The notes under the pieces: generated by a model
Seen by the model: the letters and a program-made list of their open reading frames with translations, nothing else
What the model was told of the DNA's origin: nothing
Databases searched by the model: none
Made by a program: the position numbers and the translations under genes
Source of the DNA: Bacteroides faecichinchillae JCM 17102
GTDB taxonomy: Bacteria > Bacteroidota > Bacteroidia > Bacteroidales > Bacteroidaceae
DNA length: 64,000 bases
Direction of reading: 5' to 3'
Assembly (NCBI RefSeq): GCF_000614145.1
Contig: NZ_BAKK01000005.1
Coordinates: 1-64,000, forward strand
Shown here: positions 1-8,064 of the stretch, one piece after another
How the letters are laid out: every line of letters starts with the position of its first letter
Position numbering within the stretch: the stretch's first letter is position 1

Positions 1-522
1 AATTGCCCAAACGAAGATAATTACTATCGTATCCTTGTAGACCTACAGATATCCATACCTGATTATAACTTTGATACTGACGAAACTGTCATGAAAATCA
101 AACATAGCTATGGGTTCGAGGCACATGATGATATTGTATTAACAGACGGACACCCTTCCACAGGGGACGATGATGATAATGGTATATTTGATAACATAGA
201 AAATCAATACGGTGTATTTGATGATTCACGTTTCAAAAATAGTTCTTACACAATGACTGTCTACAATAACATTAAAGCACCCAGATATTTACAATTACCC
301 GTAAATATCGAAGTAGACGTCGTCATACATCTGCTAAGTATTACAGAAACAGAATATTACTACCTCAAAGCACTCAATTTATTGGAATCCTACTCTTACG
401 ACGAAACCATAAACGAACCCGTCAAACTCCCAAGTAACGTCAATGGAGGCATAGGAGTCATCGGAATAAGTACTGAAGTAAGCAAAACGATCCACTTCCC
501 AGATTATTGGAGACGATATTAA
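1..522 (+). CDS. DUF4249-type outer-membrane lipoprotein, C-terminal part (partial at window start)
   Basis: The reading frame is open from base 1 to the stop at 520-522, so this is the 3' end of a longer gene whose lipoprotein signal lies outside the window. The visible ~173 residues include a pattern typical of the end of DUF4249 proteins: a conserved FDDSRF stretch, an ITETEYYYLKAL helix, then an LPSNVNGGIGVIG segment close to the C terminus. DUF4249 proteins are Bacteroidetes lipoproteins usually encoded next to TonB-dependent receptors; their biochemical role is not established. The partner would lie upstream of this window. The internal ATG at 91 is not the true start, because the frame continues upstream without a stop and the sequence before it looks coding. 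Confidence 0.75.
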   Translation, partial: NCPNEDNYYRILVDLQISIPDYNFDTDETVMKIKHSYGFEAHDDIVLTDGHPSTGDDDDNGIFDNIENQYGVFDDSRFKNSSYTMTVYNNIKAPRYLQLPVNIEVDVVIHLLSITETEYYYLKALNLLESYSYDETINEPVKLPSNVNGGIGVIGISTEVSKTIHFPDYWRRY

Positions 523-525
523 TAT

Positions 526-533
526 TATCTTTG
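526..533 (+). promoter_or_regulatory. Bacteroides -7 box for lysO
   Basis: TATCTTTG matches the Bacteroides housekeeping -7 consensus TAnnTTTG. It sits 20 bases before the ATG of the first lysO half and just after the stop of the preceding gene. Confidence 0.55.
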
Positions 534-552
534 CAGCCAAAAGCAAGAAATT

Positions 553-840
553 ATGTTCATTATTATAGGAATCATGCTGTCAGGTATGCTTATCGGCTAC
601 CTACTACGTAGCAAACGGCTGACATGGATACACAAAATTATTACCTTTCTGATATGGCTATTGCTCTTCCTACTCGGGATAGACGTAGGAGACAACAAAG
701 CCATCATGTATGGGTTACATACGTTGGGGCTTGAAGCACTGATTATAACTTTGGCTGCAGTTATCGGCAGTACTTTATTGGCATGGGGACTTTGGTACCT
801 ATTATACATAAGGAACAGAGAGAAGGAGGAAAAAGCATGA
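553..840 (+). CDS. lysO: LysO family lysine exporter, N-terminal half
   Basis: A 95-residue hydrophobic protein with three predicted membrane segments (about residues 1-18, 27-45 and 58-85) and a basic/acidic tail. It matches the N-terminal portion of the LysO (formerly DUF340/YbjE) lysine exporter. In E. coli LysO is one chain of about 300 residues; here the family is split into two adjacent genes. Its stop overlaps the start of the second half (ATGA at 837-840), which implies translational coupling and assembly of the two chains into one transporter in the inner membrane. The function is by family resemblance; export of L-lysine (and toxic analogues) is known for the E. coli member only. 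Confidence 0.7.
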   Translation: MFIIIGIMLSGMLIGYLLRSKRLTWIHKIITFLIWLLLFLLGIDVGDNKAIMYGLHTLGLEALIITLAAVIGSTLLAWGLWYLLYIRNREKEEKA

Positions 841-1445
841 AAGGCAGCCTAATCATTGTATCCTTTTTCATCATAGGTACTCTTTGCGGTCTCTATCATC
901 TCATTCCGTTCAATTTCTCTGATAGTAATCTCAGTTATTATGCTCTTTGCGGATTGATGTTTTGTGTAGGTATCAGTATTGGTAATGACCCGAAAACATT
1001 GAAAAGTTTCCGGTCATTGAATCCTCGCCTAGTTTTTCTGCCCATTATAACTATACTAGGAACATTAGCCGGTTGTGCCGTTGCAGGATTTTTCATGAGT
1101 CAGCGTACTCCTTTAGATTGTATGGCTGTAGGAGCCGGATTTGGATACTATTCACTATCCAGTATCTTTATTACCGAATACAAAGGAGCGGAATTAGGAA
1201 CGATCGCACTCCTCTCTAATATTATGCGTGAAATAATAGCCTTGTTAGGTGCACCTTTATTAGTGAAATATTTCGGTAAACTAGCTCCTATATCTGTGGG
1301 GGGAGCTACCACCATGGATACAACACTTCCCATTATCACCCGTTATTCGGGACAGGAATTTGTCATCATTTCCATCTTTCATGGTTTCATTGTAGACTTT
1401 AGTGTACCCTTTCTCGTAACATTCTTTTGCTCTGTATCATTCTGA
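837..1445 (+). CDS. lysO: LysO family lysine exporter, C-terminal half
   Basis: A 202-residue membrane protein that starts at the ATG at 837, overlapping the previous stop by four bases; a good ribosome site (GAAGGAGG, 821-828) lies seven bases upstream. A longer version from 783 would lie inside the first lysO half and is rejected. It shows about six hydrophobic segments and the small/polar loop GAGFGYYSLSSIFITEYKG followed by SNIMREIIALLGAPLL, which is characteristic of the LysO C-terminal domain. Together with the upstream 95-residue half it covers the length of single-chain LysO. The next gene is on the opposite strand and converges with it, its stop lying only four bases away. Confidence 0.75.
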   Translation: MKGSLIIVSFFIIGTLCGLYHLIPFNFSDSNLSYYALCGLMFCVGISIGNDPKTLKSFRSLNPRLVFLPIITILGTLAGCAVAGFFMSQRTPLDCMAVGAGFGYYSLSSIFITEYKGAELGTIALLSNIMREIIALLGAPLLVKYFGKLAPISVGGATTMDTTLPIITRYSGQEFVIISIFHGFIVDFSVPFLVTFFCSVSF

Positions 1446-1449
1446 ATAA

Positions 1450-3744
1450 TCAATTTATTAAGAAAGAATAAGTGCCCGAACCAATCTTTCCGACAGACAA
1501 ATATGGTTCTCCCTTCACTCGAGTAGCCTTTACCGGAGTTCCGTTCATCATAACTTTATATTTACCGGAAGGAAGCGGCAAATAAACCTCGGCATCCATA
1601 TTAGCCGGAATAGAGACTTTTAGAGAATACTCTTCACTCTTATTTTTGACAGCTATCCGGACATTTCCACGAATGGTTGGAACAGTTGCCTCCGCCCACT
1701 CCAATGATCCCAATTGAGGTTTGATACGAACTGTTCCAAAACCGGGTGTTAATGGTTCTACCCCCATCAGATGACGTGGAATGACATTGGCTGGAGCTGC
1801 TCCCCAAGCATGATTCCAATCCTGATTCGTCTTATATTTATTATCCCAGGCTTCCAAGGATATAGTAGAACCGACACGAATCATATTATACCAACTGCGT
1901 TCATCTGTCTTGTTCAGCATTTGTAATGCATATTCCGCATCATTTGCTTTGTATAAGGCATCCATTAGAAATTGTGAACCATAAACACTACACGCCATTC
2001 CCCTAGTGCGGATGAAATTAATTACTCCCTGTTCTTTTCCTTTCGGCACCAGACCAAAAGCTAGCGGAAACATATTGCCATGTAATGAAGCATGGTCTGT
2101 ATCTGCCGAGAGCCCATCCATAAAATATCCTTTGCTCGTATTAAAGAATGAACGGATAAACAACTTCCTGAAATTCTTTGCTTCCGAAGTATACAAATCA
2201 GCATCTTCCGACTTCTCCAGAACGTCTGCTATCTGCCCCATTAATCTTAGAGCTTCATAATGATAAGCATTCGTTACTGCATTATAATCAGTGAAAACAA
2301 ATCCGTCCGACTCTCCCATTACATCCCATAGTTTACTGTCCGGCTTGGTATGAGGCCAATCCACAATGTCTCTAATCTGCCCATTCATACGAATGGATGA
2401 AATAAACTCCGGAGTTTGCAATCCGGTACTTGTACTTATCAGCCCATTCTTTTCACGGAGTGACAACAGGAGTCGAGGTTTCAGTAGTTCATAGTTGGCT
2501 TTGAGCGAACGACAGTCTCCTGTATACTGATAGTCCTGCCAAGCAATCAACACAGCCTGAAGAATCCATTCGGTAGGCCAGGTAGGATGCAATAACAAAT
2601 ATTCATGCGAACGGCGTGCCATCGAATACTCTCGATCCACACCATAATGGCAAAGCTGATTAATCAATGCATCTGCTTCATAAGGGATTCGTTCACGATC
2701 CCCATCCACATAGATTCCAGCAAATGAGGTTGCACGAATAGAATATTTACATAGTTTCCATACCTGATTTAAGATATCATCAGAAGAACAGAAAGAAGAA
2801 GCCATTTCGTCAAACGGATAATGCACCACTTCACGAACGATAGAAATAGGTGGTTGAGATTCATTGTATCCCTCAATTTCACAATACCGGAATGGTAATA
2901 CTTCACCAATATATTCCGGGATCAACACTGCCGCTTTTCCAGTATTTCTGCCATCCTTTTCTATTTTAATCCGATAAGTATGAGTTCCTTTTAGTAATCC
3001 TAACTGGCAACGCCGATATCGAATGGTCGATTGTCCCGGATTACGCAATACATGCCCATTTTCCAAACATTCTCCCAAATGTATAGTTACCGAATCAGAC
3101 TCGATCACCGACGTAAATGTTAAAACCAATTGAGCAAAAGCATCGGTTCCGAAATCAACCAGACATGCATTAGTTGAGAGCTTTCTTACTGTAACTGGTG
3201 ATTCCATTGTTTTTACCTGTGGATAATAGGCTGTTGCATATTCAGATAAGCTCCCAGCAGTGCGGAAAGCTTTCACTTCCGACCATTCACTCTCCCCTTC
3301 TGTATCTGTCACAGTTTTCACCCTCCAGAAATAAATCTTATCAGGTTTCAGAGCTTCACCTCCATATAAAACAGCAACCGACTGTCCGTTCTTTACTTCA
3401 CCACTATCCCACACATTTCCCTTTCCGAAAGTTACATCCGACAGATTATCAGCAACAATCAGTCGATAAGCAATTTGATGTGTATTTTGTGCTTCTCCCG
3501 GAACAATCCATGAAAAGGCAGGATACATTGAACGAATAGCAGCATATTGAAGTGATTCAATAGCAGAATCAAGCTTCCAAACCGGAAGACTGGAAACATA
3601 TCCATTGTTCCAAGTACGGTCGGTATGTTCTATCAAATCGGTCATCAATCCAGATGGTTTGTTACCAGCTATAGCCGATAAAGATATAGAAAATACTCCC
3701 AAAACTACTAATGCCAACCGCTTCAGTAATCTATTTCTTTTCAT
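1450..3744 (-). CDS. alpha-L-rhamnosidase-like glycoside hydrolase (GH78 type), secreted
   Basis: About 764 residues with an N-terminal signal peptide (basic KRNRLLKR then a hydrophobic run ending SAIAG). Residues ~75-165 form an immunoglobulin-like domain seen at the start of bacterial rhamnosidases. The catalytic (alpha/alpha)6 barrel follows. At about residue 350 there is a DGDRERIPYEAD motif, the place where GH78 enzymes carry their conserved D-x-x-R-x-E catalytic block, and at about residue 630 a GSTISLEAWD motif where the second catalytic glutamate sits. A small beta-sandwich ends the protein. It should hydrolyse terminal alpha-L-rhamnose (or a related sugar) in the periplasm. I prefer the ATG at 3744 over a GTG at 3753. 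No SusCD pair is adjacent, so its substrate context is unclear. Confidence 0.8.
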   Translation of the reverse strand: MKRNRLLKRLALVVLGVFSISLSAIAGNKPSGLMTDLIEHTDRTWNNGYVSSLPVWKLDSAIESLQYAAIRSMYPAFSWIVPGEAQNTHQIAYRLIVADNLSDVTFGKGNVWDSGEVKNGQSVAVLYGGEALKPDKIYFWRVKTVTDTEGESEWSEVKAFRTAGSLSEYATAYYPQVKTMESPVTVRKLSTNACLVDFGTDAFAQLVLTFTSVIESDSVTIHLGECLENGHVLRNPGQSTIRYRRCQLGLLKGTHTYRIKIEKDGRNTGKAAVLIPEYIGEVLPFRYCEIEGYNESQPPISIVREVVHYPFDEMASSFCSSDDILNQVWKLCKYSIRATSFAGIYVDGDRERIPYEADALINQLCHYGVDREYSMARRSHEYLLLHPTWPTEWILQAVLIAWQDYQYTGDCRSLKANYELLKPRLLLSLREKNGLISTSTGLQTPEFISSIRMNGQIRDIVDWPHTKPDSKLWDVMGESDGFVFTDYNAVTNAYHYEALRLMGQIADVLEKSEDADLYTSEAKNFRKLFIRSFFNTSKGYFMDGLSADTDHASLHGNMFPLAFGLVPKGKEQGVINFIRTRGMACSVYGSQFLMDALYKANDAEYALQMLNKTDERSWYNMIRVGSTISLEAWDNKYKTNQDWNHAWGAAPANVIPRHLMGVEPLTPGFGTVRIKPQLGSLEWAEATVPTIRGNVRIAVKNKSEEYSLKVSIPANMDAEVYLPLPSGKYKVMMNGTPVKATRVKGEPYLSVGKIGSGTYSFLIN

Positions 3745-3782
3745 GTAATTCACAGCATTATTAATATGACGAAAACTTGTGT

Positions 3783-4847
3783 TTATTTAATTGTCACCAT
3801 TGTAGCACCAAATCCATATTCCTGAAAAGAAGCATCCTGATAACGACAATTACTATATTTCCGCTTCAGTTCATCAAGCACTGCTTTCCGAAGTACTCCA
3901 TCTCCTTTACCATGTATAAAGACTATCTTTTGCTCACGCTTATTCTTATATTCCTCCATTACCTCACGAAATTTATCCAGTTGATAATTCAATATTTCGC
4001 TGTTACTCATTCCTGTAATATCATCCAGCAAAGAATCGATATGAAGATCAATCTCAATTATTCCACTTTTTCCATCATGTCCCCGGTTTGGCTTTATGAT
4101 AGGTTGTGACTTAGGTTTATCAATAGATTTTTTTTGCAATAAAACCGTTTGAAGTTCTTCCGCCGATACATACACCTGTTTAGCTGGCATATCGTCTTTG
4201 ACTATATCGTAATTTAGTGCAGGTTCTTCAAAAAAGTCAGAAGGACTGAATGTATGCAACTTATAAAACTTCACCGTATCAATTCTCAACTCCACATTCA
4301 CAGCAGGTTTGATTGCCGCAGGTTTGCTGTCTTTAAAAGCAATAAACTGAACTGCTACATGTTCCATTTCATTTAATATATCTTTAGTAAATTCTTCCAG
4401 CAACAATTTTGTATTCGGTTCAATCAATCCATGCGAACGAGTTTTCCAAGCTGTCCCTTCCGCACTCATATACGTGTAATACAAATAATAATTACTATCA
4501 TTTACCAGATAAGTCTCAAAGGGGGTAGTCATCATTGCCTTTGCATCTTCGGGTACATAAGCAAGAAATACATTTAATGTATCTCCGCCACGTACTTCCG
4601 GTTGGCATTGTACGATAGGCATTTCTGGTTTTATAGGTTTCGCAGGTTCTTCATGTTTCGGAGCCGACGTACTTGGCTTACGCTTTATATTATAATCATC
4701 TGTTTCAATCACTACACACTCACGTATCGGCATCGGAATATCAAATCCGTCTGCATCTTCTACTAAAACGAAATCTTTACCTTTGAATCCTGTTACGACT
4801 CCCCCACCTACTTCACTAAGAAAGCGTACTTTATCTCCTATTTTCAT
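3783..4847 (-). CDS. DUF2027 / Smr-domain protein
   Basis: A 354-residue cytoplasmic protein starting at the ATG at 4847 (MKIGDKVRF); upstream in-frame sequence is AT-rich and not coding-like. The first ~45 residues form a KOW/SH3-like beta barrel ([17 protein letters not shown]), the middle is the Bacteroidetes-specific DUF2027 region, and the last ~85 residues are an Smr domain with the EIDLHID start and the [13 protein letters not shown] motif (HGxGxG) found in MutS2 C-termini. Smr domains bind or nick nucleic acids, and MutS2 acts on collided ribosomes or recombination intermediates, but this protein lacks the MutS ATPase. The physiological role is unknown. It is transcribed divergently from the HAD gene. 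Confidence 0.8.
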   Translation of the reverse strand: MKIGDKVRFLSEVGGGVVTGFKGKDFVLVEDADGFDIPMPIRECVVIETDDYNIKRKPSTSAPKHEEPAKPIKPEMPIVQCQPEVRGGDTLNVFLAYVPEDAKAMMTTPFETYLVNDSNYYLYYTYMSAEGTAWKTRSHGLIEPNTKLLLEEFTKDILNEMEHVAVQFIAFKDSKPAAIKPAVNVELRIDTVKFYKLHTFSPSDFFEEPALNYDIVKDDMPAKQVYVSAEELQTVLLQKKSIDKPKSQPIIKPNRGHDGKSGIIEIDLHIDSLLDDITGMSNSEILNYQLDKFREVMEEYKNKREQKIVFIHGKGDGVLRKAVLDELKRKYSNCRYQDASFQEYGFGATMVTIK

Positions 4848-4969
4848 CGTTATATATCTCCTATTAAAGTTCAAACTAATAATGAATAACAAAGATAGAG
4901 CATTTCTACGAAAATCTATCGAAATCAATTCCAAAAACAAGAAATCCATTTTTATTTATTATTTTTCTC

Positions 4970-4977
4970 TAACTTTG
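4970..4977 (+). promoter_or_regulatory. -7 box for the HAD hydrolase gene
   Basis: TAACTTTG fits TAnnTTTG and lies 54 bases before the ATG at 5032. It favours the ATG at 5032 as the start of the downstream gene. Confidence 0.45.
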
Positions 4978-5031
4978 CCCCATTAGTACAAACGTTTCCA
5001 TTTGAGTAACTACAAAACAATAACAGAAACA

Positions 5032-5725
5032 ATGAAAAATTCTATCAAAGTGATTGCCTTCGACGCAGACGATACATTATGGAGTAACGAGCCTTTTTTT
5101 TCAAGAAGTAGAAAAACAATATACAACCTTATTGGATTCTTATGGTACTTCACCAGAAATATCATCAGCCTTATTCCAAACTGAAATGAAGAATCTAAAG
5201 TATTTGGGATATGGTGCAAAAGCATTTACAATTTCAATGATTGAAACGGCACTGCTTGTTAGCAAACAAAGAATTTCAGCTTGCGATATCGAGAAAATAA
5301 TTAATTTGGGTAAGTCATTATTAGAAATGCCAATTGAATTATTGCCAGAAGTCAAGAAAACACTAGAAGTTTTGAAAGGAAAAAGTAAATATAAACTAGT
5401 TGTCGCAACAAAAGGGGATTTATTGGATCAAGAAAATAAGTTGGAGCGTTCTGAATTATTTTCTTACTTTGACCATATTGAAGTAATGTCTGATAAAACA
5501 GAGAAAGAATATCTTCGATTATTAAAGATTCTACAAATAGATCCTTCCGAATTTGTTATGATTGGCAACTCTCTTAAATCAGATATTCAGCCTGTATTAT
5601 CTTTAGGAGGATACGGAGTTCATATTCCCTTCGAGGTGATGTGGAAACACGAAATTGTGGAAACCTTTACGCATAAACATCTGAAACAGATAAAACGTTT
5701 CGGTGAACTGTTATCCTTGTTCTAG
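5032..5725 (+). CDS. HAD family hydrolase, frame broken in a T8 run
   Basis: The N terminus MKNSIKVIAFDADDTLW carries HAD motif I (DxDxT), but the frame breaks at a run of eight T (5094-5101). Removing one T joins NEPFF directly to QEVEKQYTTLLDSYG, giving a continuous protein of about 230 residues. The second part has a helical cap region, then a VATKGD motif II, a conserved lysine region and MIGNSLKSDIQP as motif IV (GNSxxSDI). This is a phosphatase of the HAD superfamily with a cap; the substrate cannot be predicted. The break looks like a homopolymer error or slippage and not decay, since both halves remain well conserved and no other lesion is visible. A TTG start at 5002 is possible but unlikely. 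Confidence 0.75.
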
Positions 5726-5807
5726 CAAACAAACATTGATATGAGAAGTTGAAATAGTACATATAATATTGATTGGAAAGTGATTAAAAGCAACATGTTA
5801 AAGTCAA

Positions 5808-6581
5808 TTATAGCAATTTCATTAATTCCGCAGCTCTACAAGCTTCTATCGAGTTACCCACAGAAAGTTTCTCCAGAATATTCTGTCGGTGTCGGTTTAC
5901 AGTATTAACACTAATACAAAAGAAATTTGCTATTTCCTTGCTCGACAAACCTTTCCTGATACAACGGAGTATCTCTTTTTCACGTTCGGATAATATACTC
6001 CGATGTTCATCCAAAAGGAATAACATTTCTACTTCACCACGTTCCATGTGAGTGATAGTTGCATAGATGCCAGATTCGGGCCGTTGATCAGCAGACAAAG
6101 AGTAAAGACAAAAAATTAGCCACACATTTCCCGCAGGAGTATTTTCCATTATTTGTACCAAATTATCTACATACTGATATTCTCCGTTTTCATTCATTAT
6201 CCGTAGTCTGCATCTTCCCCGATATTTTAAACGTTCTTTGGGAGACATCGAAAAGGTTTTCTGGAAGAATTTATACTCCAATAAACGCTTTTCAACCAAA
6301 TCCTCCGGATGAATTCGCCGATAAATATAATCTTCGTCCATCGAATCAATCACTTGCAAAGATGCTTCCTCGAAAGTCAATCCCAAGAAGTGTGCCCATG
6401 GATGAACAGTCACATAACTTTTCCGATTGGAAAGATCAGAAATTACAGCACATCCGCCATTAATCGCTATCAATGAATGGATAAACAGTTGATGTTGCTC
6501 CAACTTTTTATAATCCAACGTTTCATGAACAATCGAATGCATGGCATATACTTCGTCTATTTCTTTTTGTAATACATCCAT
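5808..6581 (-). CDS. LuxR-type transcriptional regulator with PAS-like N-terminal region
   Basis: A 257-residue protein. The C-terminal ~65 residues are a LuxR/GerE helix-turn-helix (LSEREKEILRCIRKGLSSKEIANFF and VNTVNRHRQNILEKL). The N-terminal ~180 residues resemble a PAS-like sensor fold with the RRIHPEDL pattern common in this Bacteroides regulator family; no receiver aspartate pocket or membrane segment is seen, so it is likely a one-component cytoplasmic sensor. It is transcribed away from the DUF1349 gene, which shares the intergenic region. The ligand and target genes are unknown. Confidence 0.75.
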   Translation of the reverse strand: MDVLQKEIDEVYAMHSIVHETLDYKKLEQHQLFIHSLIAINGGCAVISDLSNRKSYVTVHPWAHFLGLTFEEASLQVIDSMDEDYIYRRIHPEDLVEKRLLEYKFFQKTFSMSPKERLKYRGRCRLRIMNENGEYQYVDNLVQIMENTPAGNVWLIFCLYSLSADQRPESGIYATITHMERGEVEMLFLLDEHRSILSEREKEILRCIRKGLSSKEIANFFCISVNTVNRHRQNILEKLSVGNSIEACRAAELMKLL

Positions 6582-6629
6582 CTTCTAAAATGGTTAATAT
6601 TCAGTATTGTCACATATAAACATATGACT

Positions 6630-6637
6630 TACCTTTG
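6630..6637 (+). promoter_or_regulatory. -7 box for the DUF1349 gene
   Basis: TACCTTTG matches the Bacteroides -7 consensus and is 31 bases ahead of the start codon at 6669. Confidence 0.55.
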
Positions 6638-6668
6638 CCCCACAAAGATAAACAAATAAGAAACGTAC

Positions 6669-7334
6669 ATGCAACATTTAAAACTCAAATTACTGTCAAT
6701 TGCTTTATTGACGGCTACCACTTCGACTATGGCACAAAGTTTGGATAAAATGAATTGGCTGAATGAGCCTCAACAATGGGAAATTAAAGACGGTAAAACA
6801 TTGGTAATGGATGTTCCGGAAAAAACAGACTTCTGGAGAATTTCACATTATGGATTCACCGTTGATGACGGTCCTTTTTATTATGCCACATATGGAGGAG
6901 AATTTGAAGCAAAAGTAAAAATCACCGGGAACTATGTGACTACCTTCGATCAAATGGGATTAATGTTACGCATCGATCATGAGAACTGGATTAAGGCAGG
7001 TGTAGAATACGTAAACGGTAAACAGAATGTCAGCGCTGTAGTAACACATCACACTAGTGATTGGAGTGTAGTACAATTACCGGATGCTCCACGTTCTATT
7101 TGGATCAAAGCAGTCCGGAAGTTAGACGCAGTAGAAATCTTCTTTTCACGTGATGACAAAGAATATATTATGATGCGTACCTGCTGGTTACAAGACAACT
7201 GCCCCGTAATGGTGGGGTTAATGGGGGCTTGTCCCGACGGAAATGGATTTACTGCTACATTTGAAGAGTTCAAAGTAACTCAATTACCTGACCAACGAAG
7301 ATTGGAATGGGCAAAAAGACAGCAAAATAAATAG
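6669..7334 (+). CDS. secreted DUF1349 (concanavalin-like) protein
   Basis: A 221-residue protein with a signal peptide (KLKLLSIALLTATTSTMAQS) and a single DUF1349 domain. That domain is a concanavalin-like beta-sandwich related to yeast Ykl069/regulation-of-cell-wall proteins, recognised here by the YGGEFEAKVKI, FDQMGLMLRID and WIKAGVEYVNGKQN stretches. Members are thought to bind or act on sugars, but no activity is proven. It precedes the first GH92 mannosidase on the same strand, though a 0.7 kb gap and a terminator separate them, so it is probably its own transcription unit. Confidence 0.8.
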   Translation: MQHLKLKLLSIALLTATTSTMAQSLDKMNWLNEPQQWEIKDGKTLVMDVPEKTDFWRISHYGFTVDDGPFYYATYGGEFEAKVKITGNYVTTFDQMGLMLRIDHENWIKAGVEYVNGKQNVSAVVTHHTSDWSVVQLPDAPRSIWIKAVRKLDAVEIFFSRDDKEYIMMRTCWLQDNCPVMVGLMGACPDGNGFTATFEEFKVTQLPDQRRLEWAKRQQNK

Positions 7335-7353
7335 AAACTGATAATCTTATTAA

Positions 7354-7390
7354 AAAGGAATTCTGGAATAAAAGGAATTCCTTTATAAAC
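7354..7390 (+). terminator. hairpin terminator after the DUF1349 gene
   Basis: Perfect 9-base arms AAAGGAATT (7354-7362) and AATTCCTTT (7376-7384) with a 13-base loop, starting 20 bases after the stop codon. Confidence 0.5.
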
Positions 7391-7659
7391 AAAAAGTCCT
7401 TTACCTCTTCACAATCCTTTATTCATAATCATTAGAGGGTGAAGACTTTCCTTCACATCTGCATTCACTTATTCACTGGACCTAATTCGGTAATTCCTCA
7501 ATCTGACGATTCTTTATCACATTTCATAATAACCTTATCTCTCACCCAATTCATTAATAGATAAGTTCTCCTCTACTAATCATAAACTTACTTTCTTCTT
7601 ATAGAGAAGTTTTTCTTGCTTAAAACAAATCTATAATTGAAAGCTTTGATTATACAAAT

Positions 7660-7717
7660 GCAAGTTGCAATTATATAAACGCAACTTGCAATTATAAAAA
7701 CAAAACTTGCAATTATA
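7660..7717. repeat. three-copy 21-nt tandem repeat
   Basis: Copies begin at 7660, 7681 and 7702, exactly 21 bases apart. The core GCAA(G/C)TTGCAATTATA is conserved in all three (the third begins AAAACTTGCAATTATA). Each copy contains an internal near-palindrome around TTGCAA. The exact spacing of two helical turns places all cores on one face of DNA, as for a protein-binding array; no known factor is assigned. Confidence 0.7.
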
Positions 7718-7843
7718 GTTTAGTAAAGATCAAAAGGAAGTTTACTACTAGAGGAAAGAAAGTTTATCTCTAATAGAAAGTAACTTTTCTATTAATACTT
7801 ATATAAACAGATACTAATAAAATTCATTGAACAAGGAATGTAT

Positions 7844-7863
7844 TTACTGTTCATAAACAGTAA
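7844..7863. promoter_or_regulatory. palindrome upstream of the GH92 gene
   Basis: Perfect 8-base arms TTACTGTT (7844-7851) and AACAGTAA (7856-7863) around CATA. It may be an operator; it differs from the GntR-type palindrome found elsewhere in this locus. Confidence 0.35.
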
Positions 7864-7922
7864 GTAAATGTTTAAAGTTTAGATTATGACATACCTACTT
7901 TTATACTTTACCAAAAAAATGT

Positions 7923-8005
7923 ATGAACAAACATAGAACAGATCTATATAAAACGATTACTTTTTTCATTATTACTAGCAATAATTGCTACATTATATAT
8001 CAGAG
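7923..8005 (+). repeat. degenerate duplicate of the GH92 5' end
   Basis: This stretch aligns with 8039-8122, which spans the leader and signal-peptide codons of the GH92 gene, at an offset of 116-117 bases with about one gap. Shared blocks include TCTATAT, TTTTTTCATTATT and CTACATTATATAT. In the upstream copy the position of the start codon reads ATA instead of ATG and later codons are interrupted, so it is not translated. It looks like an old local duplication. Confidence 0.65.
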
Positions 8006-8022
8006 TTTACACAGTTTTTTTA

Positions 8023-8030
8023 TACCTTTG
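8023..8030 (+). promoter_or_regulatory. -7 box for the first GH92 gene
   Basis: TACCTTTG matches TAnnTTTG. Transcription would begin near 8037, so a start codon at 8035 is unlikely and the ATG at 8065 is the better start. Confidence 0.55.
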
Positions 8031-8064
8031 CTACATGTTTGAACAAATCAAAAAACACATCTAT

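Larger units (their letters stand above)
7391..8022. other. AT-rich intergenic region without a gene
   Basis: No plausible coding sequence was seen between the DUF1349 gene and the first GH92 gene. The stretch holds a three-copy 21-nt tandem repeat, a separate 8-base-arm palindrome, a possible GntR operator half-match (7919-7930), and a degenerate copy of the start of the downstream GH92 gene. These are listed as separate entries. Confidence 0.7.

Noticed and set aside
783..836. Upstream start for the second lysO half
   Set aside because: It would lie inside the first half; the ATG at 837 has a strong ribosome site and four-base overlap.
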